A stretch of 64,000 nucleotides of DNA, taken from NCBI GenBank assembly GCA_002457055.1, contig NTKT01000003.1:117584-181583 (forward strand), in the 5' to 3' direction. How positions within the stretch are numbered: the stretch's first letter is position 1; each line of letters begins with the position of its first letter. The notes under the pieces were generated by a model. It ran no database searches and was not told the origin of the DNA. It saw only the letters and a list, made by a program, of their open reading frames with translations. Source of the DNA: Rhodobacteraceae bacterium MED-G08 (GTDB taxonomy: Bacteria; Pseudomonadota; Alphaproteobacteria; Rhodobacterales; Rhodobacteraceae). The translations under genes and the position numbers were made by a program. This document shows, in pieces, positions 37,682-46,868 of the stretch.

Positions 37682-38461
37682 ATGAACACTCCAGCATTCG
37701 AAAATTTATTAAACTTACAAGGACGTCACGCGCTGATTACCGGGGCAACTCAAGGCATTGGGCGAAGTATTGCACAACGCCTGACACAGGCAGGTGCTGA
37801 AGTCGTTTTACACTGCAGGGATGATCGCCCAGAACTGCATGCTTTGATTGATGAATTAAAAAAATTAAATAAGACAAAACCAAAGTATGTTACGGGGGAT
37901 TTAAGAAAACCTGAAATTTGCAATGAAATAATGCGACATACTTTGGAAAAAGTTCCTAAGGTGGATATACTTATAAACAATGCAGCAATCCAACCAACTA
38001 CGTCTTTAGAAAATATCACTGAAAAAGAAGTATCTGAAATGCTGACAATAAATTTGGCAACTCCATTACTTCTAATACAGGCGTTTTCTAAGCAAAAAAT
38101 TGACAATGGATCGGTTGTTAATATTAGTTCAATAGAAGCCATTCGCCCAGCAATAAACCATAGCCATTATGCGTCCACAAAAGCCGGCTTACTCAATTTA
38201 ACAATGTCTTCTGCACTAGAATTAGGTAAAAAAAATATAAGAGTTAACAGCATATGTCCCGGTTTAACGGATCGCCCTGGACTTGAGCAAGATTGGCCTG
38301 AGGGAGTAAAAAGTTGGCTAGATAAGGTACCACTTGGCAGATTGTGTAGAGGAGACGACATCGCCAATTCCACCTTATTCCTTGTAAGTGACGCATCAAG
38401 TTTTATTACAGGTGCATGCATTACAGTTGATGGGGGTATTAGTAGTGTCTCAGGCTGGTAA
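37682..38461 (+). CDS. SDR oxidoreductase (classical)
   Basis: 259 residues. NAD(P) site ALITGATQGIGRSIAQRL, NNAAIQPT, Ser in VVNISSIEAI, catalytic HYASTKAGLLN (Tyr-x3-Lys), and the C-terminal FITGACITVDGG. It is a classical SDR of the sugar or polyol dehydrogenase type. Substrate unknown. It sits 16 bp after the phosphorylase and 26 bp before the cupin, in one plus-strand run. Confidence 0.88.
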   Translation: MNTPAFENLLNLQGRHALITGATQGIGRSIAQRLTQAGAEVVLHCRDDRPELHALIDELKKLNKTKPKYVTGDLRKPEICNEIMRHTLEKVPKVDILINNAAIQPTTSLENITEKEVSEMLTINLATPLLLIQAFSKQKIDNGSVVNISSIEAIRPAINHSHYASTKAGLLNLTMSSALELGKKNIRVNSICPGLTDRPGLEQDWPEGVKSWLDKVPLGRLCRGDDIANSTLFLVSDASSFITGACITVDGGISSVSGW

Positions 38462-38487
38462 TTAATAACCGATAACTGGAGTTCGTT

Positions 38488-38850
38488 ATGCCAGAAATAA
38501 TTGATAGCAAGAAAATTTCAGAGTTCTGGACATCAGAGCGTTGTTTTATCCTCGAAATTCTAAATGACCCAGCGCATCCCAAAAGTTCACTTGCAGTGGC
38601 TCGCGTTCCGCCAGGCGTGACAACACAATTGCATCGACTTAATGCTACTGAGGAAACATATATTATAAAAAAAGGTTGGGGAATTTTGGAAATAGACGGC
38701 GAAAAGTCAGAGTTAAAGCAAAGTGATGCTATTATTATTCCGGCCGGCGCCTCTCAAAGGATTTCAAATGATGGTCACGAAGACCTTGAGTTCTACTGCT
38801 TATGCACGCCCCGTTTTTCACCAGAATGCTATGAAAATTTAGAGGGTTAA
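38488..38850 (+). CDS. Single-domain cupin protein
   Basis: 120 residues with one cupin barrel. Metal-type His and Glu are seen in TQLHRLNATEETYIIKKGWG; this is the G(X)5HXH(X)3,4E(X)6G motif in a modified form (HRL in place of HxH). The second motif is IIIPAGASQRISNDG, with His in this box absent. Such proteins bind or isomerise sugars and small acids. The weak metal motif leaves its activity open. GGAG precedes the start. Confidence 0.8.
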   Translation: MPEIIDSKKISEFWTSERCFILEILNDPAHPKSSLAVARVPPGVTTQLHRLNATEETYIIKKGWGILEIDGEKSELKQSDAIIIPAGASQRISNDGHEDLEFYCLCTPRFSPECYENLEG

Positions 38851-38906
38851 TATAAAACTCGTCAAACTCAATTTTTAATAATTGTCTAATGACTAAAGGA
38901 AATTAA

Positions 38907-39869
38907 ATGGAAAAAAGTAGGATAAAAAATTCGAATATTCGAATTTCTAAGCTCTCCTTTGGGACTTCAGCTTTGGGGGACATGCCAGACACATATGGTT
39001 ATAGCGTGGATGAGGGGCGAGCAAGAGAAACTATAAATGCTATTTTTGAAAGTGAGTGCAACCTGATTGATACCTCTAGGAATTATGGGTTCGGGAATGC
39101 CGAAAAAAGAATAGGCCAGGTAATCCAAGAACGGGGCGGTTTGCCAGATGGCTTTGTAATCTCTACAAAATTAGACCGTGACATGAAAACACAAAAGTTT
39201 GATGCAACAAGAGCACGCAAGTCCATTGAAGAAAGCCTGGATGCATTGAAGGTAGATAGTATTGGATTGCTACATCTCCACGATCCAGAACATTGTAGAG
39301 ACATTACGGAAATCACCAGCCAACATGGCTCTTTGACCGAACTATTCAAGATGAAAGAAGAAGGCCTAGCCGAAACGGTTGGTTTAGCAATGGGCAAGAC
39401 AGATTTAATGCTTGAAATAATTAAAGATTGGCCCTTCGATGCTATTATTAATCATAACCGTTTCACCATTCTAAATAGAAATGCAGATGAACTGTACAAC
39501 TATGCTTATACAAATAACATCAGCATCATCAATGCAGCACCCTACGCGAGTGGTGTTTTAGCAAAAGGAACTGAAAGAAGCCGGCTAATCGCATATTCAG
39601 AAGCGACTGATAAGGAACTCGAGCCTGTAAAAGAACTAGAAAAAATTTGCCGCAAATACAATATCCCATTACCGGCCGCCGCACTACAATTTTCACTGAA
39701 TGATAAGAGGATTAGCTCTACTCTTGTTGGCGTAACGAAACCCAAAAGGGTTATTGATACGATTGAGTTATCAAAATTTATTATCCCGAATGAGGCGTGG
39801 GACGAAATTAATCAACTCCCTTATACTACTCATGATGTAGAGGCAGCTCGCGAATATAAACCTGGCTAA
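38907..39869 (+). CDS. Aldo/keto reductase, D-threo-aldose dehydrogenase-like
   Basis: 320 residues, an AKR TIM barrel. Seen: ISKLSFGTSALGD, NLIDTSRNYGFGNAEKRIGQVI (catalytic Asp and Tyr), FVISTKLDRD (Lys), and LLHLHDPEH (His). C-terminal cofactor site STLVGVTKPKRV. This subfamily includes D-threo-aldose 1-dehydrogenase, which oxidises L-fucose and D-arabinose to lactones. A second, divergent copy lies at 40.8-41.8 kb. It closes the first plus-strand run of the sugar island. Confidence 0.87.
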   Translation: MEKSRIKNSNIRISKLSFGTSALGDMPDTYGYSVDEGRARETINAIFESECNLIDTSRNYGFGNAEKRIGQVIQERGGLPDGFVISTKLDRDMKTQKFDATRARKSIEESLDALKVDSIGLLHLHDPEHCRDITEITSQHGSLTELFKMKEEGLAETVGLAMGKTDLMLEIIKDWPFDAIINHNRFTILNRNADELYNYAYTNNISIINAAPYASGVLAKGTERSRLIAYSEATDKELEPVKELEKICRKYNIPLPAAALQFSLNDKRISSTLVGVTKPKRVIDTIELSKFIIPNEAWDEINQLPYTTHDVEAAREYKPG

Positions 39870-39979
39870 TGAACTTTCCAGCCATAAATTCCTTACAAAA
39901 ATCAAAAATATATCCTTTAGTATTTAATGTTTAATGTATAAGGCTATGTTTAATTGTCTGCTTAACTTTTGAGGATGAA

Positions 39980-40825
39980 ATGAAACTTTTAAGATACGGT
40001 GATACAGGCTTTGAAAAACCCGGACTGATGGATAGTGAAGGGGATATCAGAGATCTGTCTGCAGTAGTTGATGATATCACAGGTGCAGTATTGGATGAAG
40101 ACAAGCTTGCGGATCTGAAAGCCCTTGATCCTGCAACATTACCTCTCGTTAGCGCTGATACGAGACTGGGACCTTGCGTTGGCCAAGTAGGTAAGCTTAT
40201 GTGTATTGGCTTGAACTACGCTGATCACGCAGAAGAGACAGGTGCCGATATACCAGAACACCCTATCTTGTTTATGAAAGCCAATTCCGCAATTAATGGC
40301 CCAAACGACGACATTATACCACCTAGAGGTTCAAAATATACTGATTGGGAAGTTGAATTGGGTGTGGTAATTGGAAAAGCCGCTAAATACGTAGATGAGA
40401 ATAATGCGTTAGATTATGTTGCAGGATACTGTTTGGTTAATGACGTTACAGAGCGCAAATTTCAAAGCAAACTTTCAGGTCAATGGACCAAAGGAAAATC
40501 ATGCGATACGTTTGGCCCCATTGGTCCATGGATGGTAACGAAAGACGAAATTGGCGACCCTCAAAATCTAGATATGTGGCTAGATGTTAACGGGCAACGC
40601 ATGCAAACTGGTAATACGAAAACAATGATTTTCAATGTAAAACAAATTGTTTCCCACCTATCTCAACTTTTTACACTATACCCAGGTGATATTATCTCAA
40701 CTGGAACACCGCCCGGTGTTGGTATGGGAATGAAACCAAATCCTATTTTTCTTAAAGATGGAGACGTAATGACTCTTCACGTTGATGGGCTTGGCCAGCA
40801 AACTCAAAAAGTTAAATTCGAATAA
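39980..40825 (+). CDS. FAH-family hydrolase, likely 2,4-diketo-3-deoxy-L-fuconate hydrolase
   Basis: 281 residues. Family marks: KLMCIGLNYADHAEETG, HPILFMKANSAINGPND, DWEVELGVVIGK (the E-x-E metal ligands), VNDVTERKFQ, KGKSCDTFGPIGPW, and IISTGTPPGVG near the end. The very close spacing to ureidoglycolate lyase/diketo-deoxy-fuconate hydrolases suggests cleavage of a 2,4-diketo-3-deoxy acid to pyruvate and a hydroxy acid (lactate from L-fucose). The next three minus-strand genes supply matching upstream steps. Annotation as fumarylpyruvate hydrolase is the alternative. Confidence 0.85.
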   Translation: MKLLRYGDTGFEKPGLMDSEGDIRDLSAVVDDITGAVLDEDKLADLKALDPATLPLVSADTRLGPCVGQVGKLMCIGLNYADHAEETGADIPEHPILFMKANSAINGPNDDIIPPRGSKYTDWEVELGVVIGKAAKYVDENNALDYVAGYCLVNDVTERKFQSKLSGQWTKGKSCDTFGPIGPWMVTKDEIGDPQNLDMWLDVNGQRMQTGNTKTMIFNVKQIVSHLSQLFTLYPGDIISTGTPPGVGMGMKPNPIFLKDGDVMTLHVDGLGQQTQKVKFE

Positions 40826-40833
40826 TACAAATA

Positions 40834-41838
40834 TTAGATCAGATTAGGAACTGGGGCTTGTTCCTCGATTAAACCACTGTCCCTCACAGAGGACCAAAAC
40901 TCGTTAGGAATTTTTGTCTGATACCAGTCCAAGATTTGTAGTAATTCACTTTTCGTTCTTGGACCCGGTATTACTGAAGAAATTATGTTATTCGCCAGAG
41001 GAAATTGGATTGCAGCGGCACCGAGTGGAATTGAATGTGCTTGGGCAATTTCATTCAATATTGCTGCTTTTTTAATTACTTTTTTTGGCGCCTTTGAGTA
41101 GTTCCAGGTTTCCCTGCCAACTAAAACCCCAGAATTGAACGGGCCACCACAAATTATACTCGTTCCTTGCTGAGCACACTTCGGAAATAGTTCAACCAAA
41201 GCGGTTTGTTCCAATAAGGTATATCTACCTGCCAATAGAAATACATCCCAATGACCGATGTTCATTACATCCAAACAGATCTGATTTTCATTGACTCCTA
41301 AACCAATAGCCGAAACAAGACCGGCATCTTTCAATTCAATTAAAGCCCTATATCCTGATTGAGCCAAATCACGAAAATAACTTTCATTTTGTTCGCCATG
41401 TTGAAAAACACCGATATCATGGACTAGCAGGATATCAATTCTATCGAGGCCAAGCCTTTGAAGATTATCCTCGTAAGCTCTGATAATTCCATCATAACTA
41501 TAATCATACTTTACATTGAACGGAAGAGGATCGACCATCCCATAATTTGACGGGTCACTCACAGCTCCAGGCGCAAGTAATCTTCCAACTTTGTCAGATA
41601 AAATATAATTAAAGCCCCTAATACAGTCACCAACAACACGTTCTGATCTACCAAAACCATACCAAGGAGCCGTATCAAAATATTCTATACCATTTTCCAT
41701 AGCGGCATGAATGAGGGCGGCAGCTTCTTCCCGGCTGAGATCGACCAAATTCCCACCTAATGGAGCACAGCCAAGACCCAATTCACTTATTTGAACATTT
41801 GTCTGACCAATATTTCTTTTGGGAATATTTTGTATCAT
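40834..41838 (-). CDS. Aldo/keto reductase, predicted L-fucose (aldose) 1-dehydrogenase
   Basis: 334 residues. AKR marks: ISELGLGCAPLGG, EYFDTAPWYGFGRSERVVGDCI (Asp, Tyr), ILSDKVGRLL (Lys), ILLVHDIGV (His) and the PGPRTKSE cofactor tail. The match to D-threo-aldose 1-dehydrogenase/L-fucose dehydrogenase is better than for the copy at 38.9 kb. The product would be the sugar lactone. It is the third gene of the minus-strand run dehydratase-SDR-AKR, 24 bp after the SDR, and converges with the FAH gene. Confidence 0.88.
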   Translation of the reverse strand: MIQNIPKRNIGQTNVQISELGLGCAPLGGNLVDLSREEAAALIHAAMENGIEYFDTAPWYGFGRSERVVGDCIRGFNYILSDKVGRLLAPGAVSDPSNYGMVDPLPFNVKYDYSYDGIIRAYEDNLQRLGLDRIDILLVHDIGVFQHGEQNESYFRDLAQSGYRALIELKDAGLVSAIGLGVNENQICLDVMNIGHWDVFLLAGRYTLLEQTALVELFPKCAQQGTSIICGGPFNSGVLVGRETWNYSKAPKKVIKKAAILNEIAQAHSIPLGAAAIQFPLANNIISSVIPGPRTKSELLQILDWYQTKIPNEFWSSVRDSGLIEEQAPVPNLI

Positions 41839-41862
41839 TAATCCGTTAAAATTTCCAAAATG

Positions 41863-42609
41863 TTAAGTATTTGTCCATCCGCCATCAATCGAAATCGCTT
41901 GCCCGGTCACAAAAGAACTCTCATTCGATGCAAGATAAATTGCCAACTCTGCAATTTCATTTGGCTGACCTATTCTACCCATAGGCTGCCGATCAACAAA
42001 AGCTTTTCTCACATCTTCTATCTCTTTTTCATTAGTTGCTCGAGATCTTACCCTTTCATGCCAGCTAGGAGATTCTACTGTACCTGGACATATCGCATTA
42101 GCCCTTAAGCCCTGAGTTATAAAATCAGCCGCAATTGATTTCATCATTCCAATCACTGCTGCTTTTGATGCGCCATAAATAAAACGATTTGGTGCTGCGA
42201 TCAGTGAAGAAACGGCTGAGGCGACAAATATTATGCTGGTGTTTTCACGTTTCAGCATATTTGGCAAAAATGCCTTTGTAACTTGATAGTTTCCTTTAAC
42301 ATTTAAGTTCATCGAAAAATCATAGGCCGCCTCATCACAATCTAGTATAGACCCGTGATGAACATAGCCGGCACAGTTAAACAAAATATCAACGCTAGCA
42401 TATCTTTCGGCAAAGCTGTTTAAAGTGCTACTATCTAAAACATCTAACTGTGAAGTTTCTATTCCTAGCTTCTGTAATTCTGCAAATGAATTAGTATTTA
42501 TATCAGTAGCGATGACGCGAGCCCCTTGTTCTGCAAAAGCAACTGCAGTTGCCCTTCCGATACCAGCTCCAGCCGCAGTTATCACAGCTGTCTTTCCCTT
42601 AAGCCTCAT
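41863..42609 (-). CDS. SDR, predicted 2-keto-3-deoxy-L-fuconate 4-dehydrogenase
   Basis: 248 residues. AVITAAGAGIGRATAVAF, then GARVIATDIN (Asp preferring NAD), NCAGYVHHGSI, Ser in IIFVASAVSSL, FIYGASKAAVIG (Tyr-x3-Lys) and FVTGQAISIDGGWTN. This opening (MRLKGKTAVITAAGAGIG) with a BDH2-like pattern is that of 2-keto-3-deoxy-L-fuconate dehydrogenases. It would make the diketo acid that the FAH enzyme cleaves. It lies 24 bp after the dehydratase gene. Assignment rests on family likeness and context. Confidence 0.85.
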   Translation of the reverse strand: MRLKGKTAVITAAGAGIGRATAVAFAEQGARVIATDINTNSFAELQKLGIETSQLDVLDSSTLNSFAERYASVDILFNCAGYVHHGSILDCDEAAYDFSMNLNVKGNYQVTKAFLPNMLKRENTSIIFVASAVSSLIAAPNRFIYGASKAAVIGMMKSIAADFITQGLRANAICPGTVESPSWHERVRSRATNEKEIEDVRKAFVDRQPMGRIGQPNEIAELAIYLASNESSFVTGQAISIDGGWTNT

Positions 42610-42633
42610 AAATTGCTCCCGAATTATAAAACA

Positions 42634-44157
42634 TTACATAACCGCACCAATTTGCCACGGTACGAATTCCGAACCACCAAACCCAAGCTTTTCACTTTTA
42701 GTTCTATGACCGGACGCAACGCTAACTATTTGATCAAATATTTGTTTGCCTTTTTCTTCAAGGGTAACTCCACCTTCGATTATGTCTCCACAATCTAAAT
42801 CTATATCACCGGACATTCGACGATACATACTTGTATTGGTTGATAGTTTTATGCAAGGAGACGGCTTGTAACCTGAAACTGATCCTCGTCCCGTTGTGAA
42901 GACAATTATATTTGCCCCCGACGCTATTTGCCCTGTGACTGAACATGGATCATATCCAGGGCTATCCATATACACAAACCCCTGAGTAGTAATTTTTTCT
43001 CCATATTCAAAAACACCCGCCAATGGTGCAACACCGCCTTTGGCCACCGCACCAAGCGACTTTTCAAGGATAGTGGTCAAACCACCCCGCTTGTTGCCTG
43101 GAGATGGATTATTATTCATTTCACCACCATTTCTGGCTGTGTAGTCTTCCCACCAGCTAATCCTATCTAATAATTTTTTCCCAATTTCTTCCGTTAATGC
43201 TCTACGAGTTAAAAGATGCTCAGCACCATAAATTTCAGGAGTTTCAGACAATATAGAAATACCGCCATTTTGAACAAGAATATCAGAGGCTACACCTAAT
43301 GCAGGATTGGCAGTTATTCCCGAATAACCGTCAGATCCTCCACATTGCAAGCCAACTGTGAGTTTCGAAACTGATGTCGGTTGTCTGGTGGACTGGTCCG
43401 CACATTCTAATAATTCTGTTAAAATGCTTATGCCCCGCTCAATTGTCCTAGAAGTCCCACCCTCATTCTGAATTGTCATGTAGCGGAAACTGTCCTCGCT
43501 CTGTAACCTGCTTTTACCAACTAGATCGGCAATCTGCATAACCTCACAACCCAGGCCAATGAGTAAAATGGCTGCAAAGTTGGGGTTTCTTGCGTACCCT
43601 GAAAGTGTTCGAAATAATAATTCATAACCTTCGCCAGAATTAGCCATCCCACACCCGCTACCATGAACAATTGGAACAATCCCATCGATATTTTTATAGC
43701 GCTTTAGTAACCCACTTTTTTCAGCTTCCTCTGCAACAAATTTAGCTACACTTCCCGAACAATTAACAGAAGTCAGAATCCCGATATAGTTGCGTGTGCC
43801 TACTTTGCCATCATCTCGGTGATAGCCTAAAAACTCAGCATTAACCTCAACATTGAATTTATTTTGAGTCTCAGTAGCAAATTGATATCCTGTTTTATGA
43901 TCAGTAAATTCGATATTGTGTGTATGCACATGCTCTCCAGCTAAAATAGCTGTTGTTGACCTACCTATTATTTGGCCATACTTAAAAACAGCATCTCCAC
44001 GAGCTATTGCTCGTTTTGCAACTTTATGTCCTTTTGGAATATCTGTCTTAGCGGTTAGACCTAACTCGTCTATCAAATCATCCTTTAAGATCGCTGTTAA
44101 TGCAATTGCGACGTTGTCTTTATCACCTAAAACAATTGTTGAATGCGGTTTATGCAC
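42634..44157 (-). CDS. UxaA/altronate dehydratase family sugar-acid dehydratase
   Basis: 507 residues: an N-terminal SAF domain (about 1-95, with DIPKGHKVAKRAIARGD), then the D-galactarate/altronate dehydratase core (YHRDDGKVGTRNYIGIL, VHGSGCGMANSGEG, LQCGGSDGYSGITANPALG, GVFEYGEKITTQGF, CSVTGQIASGANIIVFTTGRGS). Conserved cysteines and metal residues look intact. UxaA-type enzymes dehydrate sugar acids to 2-keto-3-deoxy acids. In known L-fucose routes that step is done by an enolase-superfamily enzyme; here the UxaA protein is the only dehydratase in the cluster. It starts the minus-strand run, divergent from the GntR gene. Confidence 0.9.
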   Translation of the reverse strand: MHKPHSTIVLGDKDNVAIALTAILKDDLIDELGLTAKTDIPKGHKVAKRAIARGDAVFKYGQIIGRSTTAILAGEHVHTHNIEFTDHKTGYQFATETQNKFNVEVNAEFLGYHRDDGKVGTRNYIGILTSVNCSGSVAKFVAEEAEKSGLLKRYKNIDGIVPIVHGSGCGMANSGEGYELLFRTLSGYARNPNFAAILLIGLGCEVMQIADLVGKSRLQSEDSFRYMTIQNEGGTSRTIERGISILTELLECADQSTRQPTSVSKLTVGLQCGGSDGYSGITANPALGVASDILVQNGGISILSETPEIYGAEHLLTRRALTEEIGKKLLDRISWWEDYTARNGGEMNNNPSPGNKRGGLTTILEKSLGAVAKGGVAPLAGVFEYGEKITTQGFVYMDSPGYDPCSVTGQIASGANIIVFTTGRGSVSGYKPSPCIKLSTNTSMYRRMSGDIDLDCGDIIEGGVTLEEKGKQIFDQIVSVASGHRTKSEKLGFGGSEFVPWQIGAVM

Positions 44158-44200
44158 TTTGGATACTTTCGGCTGTAACTACAGTAGCTGTTGCCAGTTA

Positions 44201-44239
44201 GATAGTAGTTATACTAACATGTTAGTATTATCTACTATC
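44201..44239. promoter_or_regulatory. Predicted GntR operator between the dehydratase and regulator genes
   Basis: Core ATACTAACATGTTAGTAT (44211-44228) is a perfect 18-bp palindrome. Further out, GATAGTAG (44201-44208) and CTACTATC (44232-44239) are complementary, so the imperfect symmetry spans 39 bp. It lies 44-82 bp from the dehydratase start and 35-73 bp from the GntR start. Its 14-bp centre, ACTAACATGTTAGT, is repeated at 55197-55210. GntR-type regulators bind such palindromes. The sequence is seen; binding is inferred. Confidence 0.7.
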
Positions 44240-44273
44240 CTTAGATGATTGCAATAGCTAAGTATTAAAGTTA

Positions 44274-44972
44274 ATGACACTGACACTAAAAATACGTACC
44301 TTGGATAATTTCCAAGGATCACTTACAGACAGAACCTTTCTAGCCATTCGCGAAGCAATAATGGAGCTCAATTTTTTGCCTGGCGAAATAATTCGCAAAC
44401 ATGATATTTGCAATACTTTAGGGGTATCGCGTTCCCCTGTCTCAGAGGCTTTGGCAAAGCTTAGAAACGAAGGTTTGGTTGAGGTTGTTCCGCAGTCGGG
44501 AACATTTGTTTCAAAATTTTCACTGCAGGATATAAAAGAAGGGGCCTTTTTGAGAGAAGCTATAGAATTAGCATGTATTGAAATCCTTGCCTCCAACATA
44601 TCAGAGAAGCAACTTATAGATCTAAATAGAAACCTAAAATTGCAGAAAGTCTTGGCTGAAACCGATGATTATCAAGGTTTTTATCAATTGGATGCCGAAA
44701 TGCATAGTATGATTATGGATTTTACGGGGTATAAAAATCTAGCAAAAGTGACAAAGACTGGGTGGGTTCAAGTCGATAGAGCACGTCAGCTATTGTTACC
44801 AGTCCACGGTAGACTAAAAAAAGCATTTCAAGAACATAGAGCTGTAATTAAAGCCTTAGAAAAAAACGATGTTGCACTTGCTAGGGAAAAGATGCGAACC
44901 CATTTAAACCAACTTATCTTGTTGCTAACACCCCTTGAAAAAAAACATCCGCATCTTTTTGAAAATAGCTGA
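44274..44972 (+). CDS. GntR-family regulator with FCD domain, likely regulator of the sugar island
   Basis: 232 residues. Winged helix (RTFLAIREAIMELNFLPGEII, HDICNTLGVSRSPVSEALAKLRNEGLVEVVPQSGTFV), then a helical FCD domain (GAFLREAIELACIEIL, FYQLDAEMHSMIMDFTGY with the Asp/His metal-type residues). It is divergent from the dehydratase run and leads the isomerase and kinase genes, and the large palindrome lies in its promoter region. Autoregulation and control of both the catabolic and transport units are inferred. The inducer would be a pathway acid or sugar. Confidence 0.88.
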   Translation: MTLTLKIRTLDNFQGSLTDRTFLAIREAIMELNFLPGEIIRKHDICNTLGVSRSPVSEALAKLRNEGLVEVVPQSGTFVSKFSLQDIKEGAFLREAIELACIEILASNISEKQLIDLNRNLKLQKVLAETDDYQGFYQLDAEMHSMIMDFTGYKNLAKVTKTGWVQVDRARQLLLPVHGRLKKAFQEHRAVIKALEKNDVALAREKMRTHLNQLILLLTPLEKKHPHLFENS

Positions 44973-44981
44973 GGCATTTTA

Positions 44982-45962
44982 GTGAACCATCCAAAAACAT
45001 CCCCCAAATACGCTGCAAGACTAAACGCCTTTAAGTCATTGGCGAACAATCGAGGCATACTGGGGATGATTGAAGCCGCCGGGCTCGTTGATGGGATGGA
45101 TGCAGCAGACTTAAATTTTCCAGACCATATTTCGTCAACCGAAGAAAAAGACATTATAAAAGCACTTAATGATAACGGGCTAAAATTAAATGGTTTGGCA
45201 ATGCGCTATTACTCTGAGCCTGCTTTTGCCCTTGGAGCGTTTACAAATCCCGACAAATTAATAAGACAAAAAGCTATAGACTTAACTAAAAGAGGAATTG
45301 ATACTGTAAAACGCATGAGTGGCGATGTAATGACTTTGTGGATGGGTCAGGACGGGTTTGACTACCCAATGCAAGCTGACTACTCCTCGATGTGGGAAAA
45401 TACACTGGATGCACTTGATCAAGTCAGTGCTCATGATCCAACTTGCAAAGTTGCTATTGAATATAAACCAAATGAACCCAGAGCTAATGCTCTTCTTCCT
45501 AATATGGCTACAACTTTACTCGCAATCAGAGAGGTAAGAGCAGATAATATTGGCGTAACTATAGACTTTGCCCATATATTATACGCAGGTGAAATGCCTG
45601 CTTTCTCAGCATTTTTGGCAAATCGTTATTCAAAAATATTTGGGATTCATTTGAATGATGGATATGGAAAGCGAGATGATGGTTTGATGGCCGGAACGAT
45701 CAACCCAATCGCCACGGTTGAACTTTTTATTCAATTGAAAAAACTAAATTACGAGGGTGTTATTTACTTCGATACATTTCCAGATCATTCCGGCTTAAAT
45801 CCAATAGAAGAATCAAATACGAATATTTTAATTGTTAATCGATTAAAAAAAATAGCGAACAATTTATACCAAAACACTGAATTAAACCGCGCAATAGAAA
45901 GACAAGACGCCACAATCTCTCAAAGATTAATAGCACTAGAACTATACGGAAATAAAAATTAG
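44982..45962 (+). CDS. TIM-barrel sugar isomerase/epimerase (xylose isomerase-like)
   Basis: 326 residues from GTG 44982 with GAGG upstream. The fold marks are metal ligands along a TIM barrel: VAIEYKPNEPRAN (Glu), VTIDFAHILYAGE (Asp, His), GIHLNDGYGKRDDGL (His, Asp) and VIYFDTFPDHSG (Asp). This is the AP-endonuclease-2/xylose-isomerase-like group with L-rhamnose isomerase-type relatives, so an aldose-ketose isomerisation is likely; the sugar is not known. It lies 9 bp after the regulator and 0 bp before the kinase. Confidence 0.8.
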   Translation: MNHPKTSPKYAARLNAFKSLANNRGILGMIEAAGLVDGMDAADLNFPDHISSTEEKDIIKALNDNGLKLNGLAMRYYSEPAFALGAFTNPDKLIRQKAIDLTKRGIDTVKRMSGDVMTLWMGQDGFDYPMQADYSSMWENTLDALDQVSAHDPTCKVAIEYKPNEPRANALLPNMATTLLAIREVRADNIGVTIDFAHILYAGEMPAFSAFLANRYSKIFGIHLNDGYGKRDDGLMAGTINPIATVELFIQLKKLNYEGVIYFDTFPDHSGLNPIEESNTNILIVNRLKKIANNLYQNTELNRAIERQDATISQRLIALELYGNKN

Positions 45963-46868
45963 ATGGCTGGCAAAATACTTGTGTTAGGATCTTTGCACCT
46001 GGATGTTATTGTACACTCCTCAAGGCTTCCAAAACCGGAGGAAACGTTACTTGGTGATAAAGTTTCATATAGATTTGGAGGCAAAGGAGGCAATCAGGCA
46101 CTAGCTGCTGCCAAAATAGATGTTCAGGTTTTTATGGCAGGGCGGATTGGAACCGACAATTTTGGCAAACAAATCTACGATACTCTCTCGAACCAGAATA
46201 TAAATTTAGACGGACTTAAAATGGTGGATGAAGCTACCGGCATGAGCGTTGCATTGATTGGTTATGATGGTATCTATTCTGCAGTAGTAGTATCAGGTGT
46301 AAATCAAACAATTGATTTATCGGAGATCGCCCTCCCAGATGATTTATCCGTCCTTGTTTTGCAAAATGAAATAAACACTAATGCAAATTTTGACATTGTA
46401 AAAAAAGTTCCAGAATCTACATTCGTTATCTTTAATGCCGCTCCGGCGTTAACCCCTAACAAAGATTTTTTTGAGCGAATAGACTTATTAATTGTCAATC
46501 AATTGGAAGCAAAAATGCTTATAAACGAGGAATCCAGTATATTTAACAACTTCGATGCTCTTCAGAAGTTACAAAATTTAGGTCCTAAAGAGGTAATTAT
46601 AACTTTAGGCGCTGACGGCTATACGGGTATATCTAAAAATGGAGAAATTTTTTCTGAACCTGGAATAAAAGTGGATGTGCTATCAACGCATGGAGCAGGA
46701 GATAGCTTTGTAGGAACACTTGCAGCATTTATTTGCAAAGGTGAGCCAATCAGTGTTGCTGCACAATACGCACAAGCTTCATCAGCATTGCACGTAAAAA
46801 CACCAATCGATCAGCGTGAGAAAATTTTACAAGCTGATATAGAATATATGTTTTCCTTAAACCAATAA
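45963..46868 (+). CDS. PfkB-family sugar kinase (ribokinase-like)
   Basis: 301 residues. N terminus KILVLGSLHLDVIV, then the di-Gly GGKGGNQALAAAK, the nucleotide region IITLGADGYTG and the anion-hole/catalytic STHGAGDSFVGTLAAF (Asp base). It phosphorylates a sugar at a primary hydroxyl. A second, less similar PfkB kinase is at 56.8 kb. It is third in the regulator-isomerase-kinase run, and its end overlaps the converging lactonase gene by 12 bp. Confidence 0.9.
   Translation: MAGKILVLGSLHLDVIVHSSRLPKPEETLLGDKVSYRFGGKGGNQALAAAKIDVQVFMAGRIGTDNFGKQIYDTLSNQNINLDGLKMVDEATGMSVALIGYDGIYSAVVVSGVNQTIDLSEIALPDDLSVLVLQNEINTNANFDIVKKVPESTFVIFNAAPALTPNKDFFERIDLLIVNQLEAKMLINEESSIFNNFDALQKLQNLGPKEVIITLGADGYTGISKNGEIFSEPGIKVDVLSTHGAGDSFVGTLAAFICKGEPISVAAQYAQASSALHVKTPIDQREKILQADIEYMFSLNQ

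Noticed and set aside
38907..41838. The two AKR genes as a recent tandem duplication
   Set aside because: They lie on opposite strands and differ through most of their length, sharing only family motifs.
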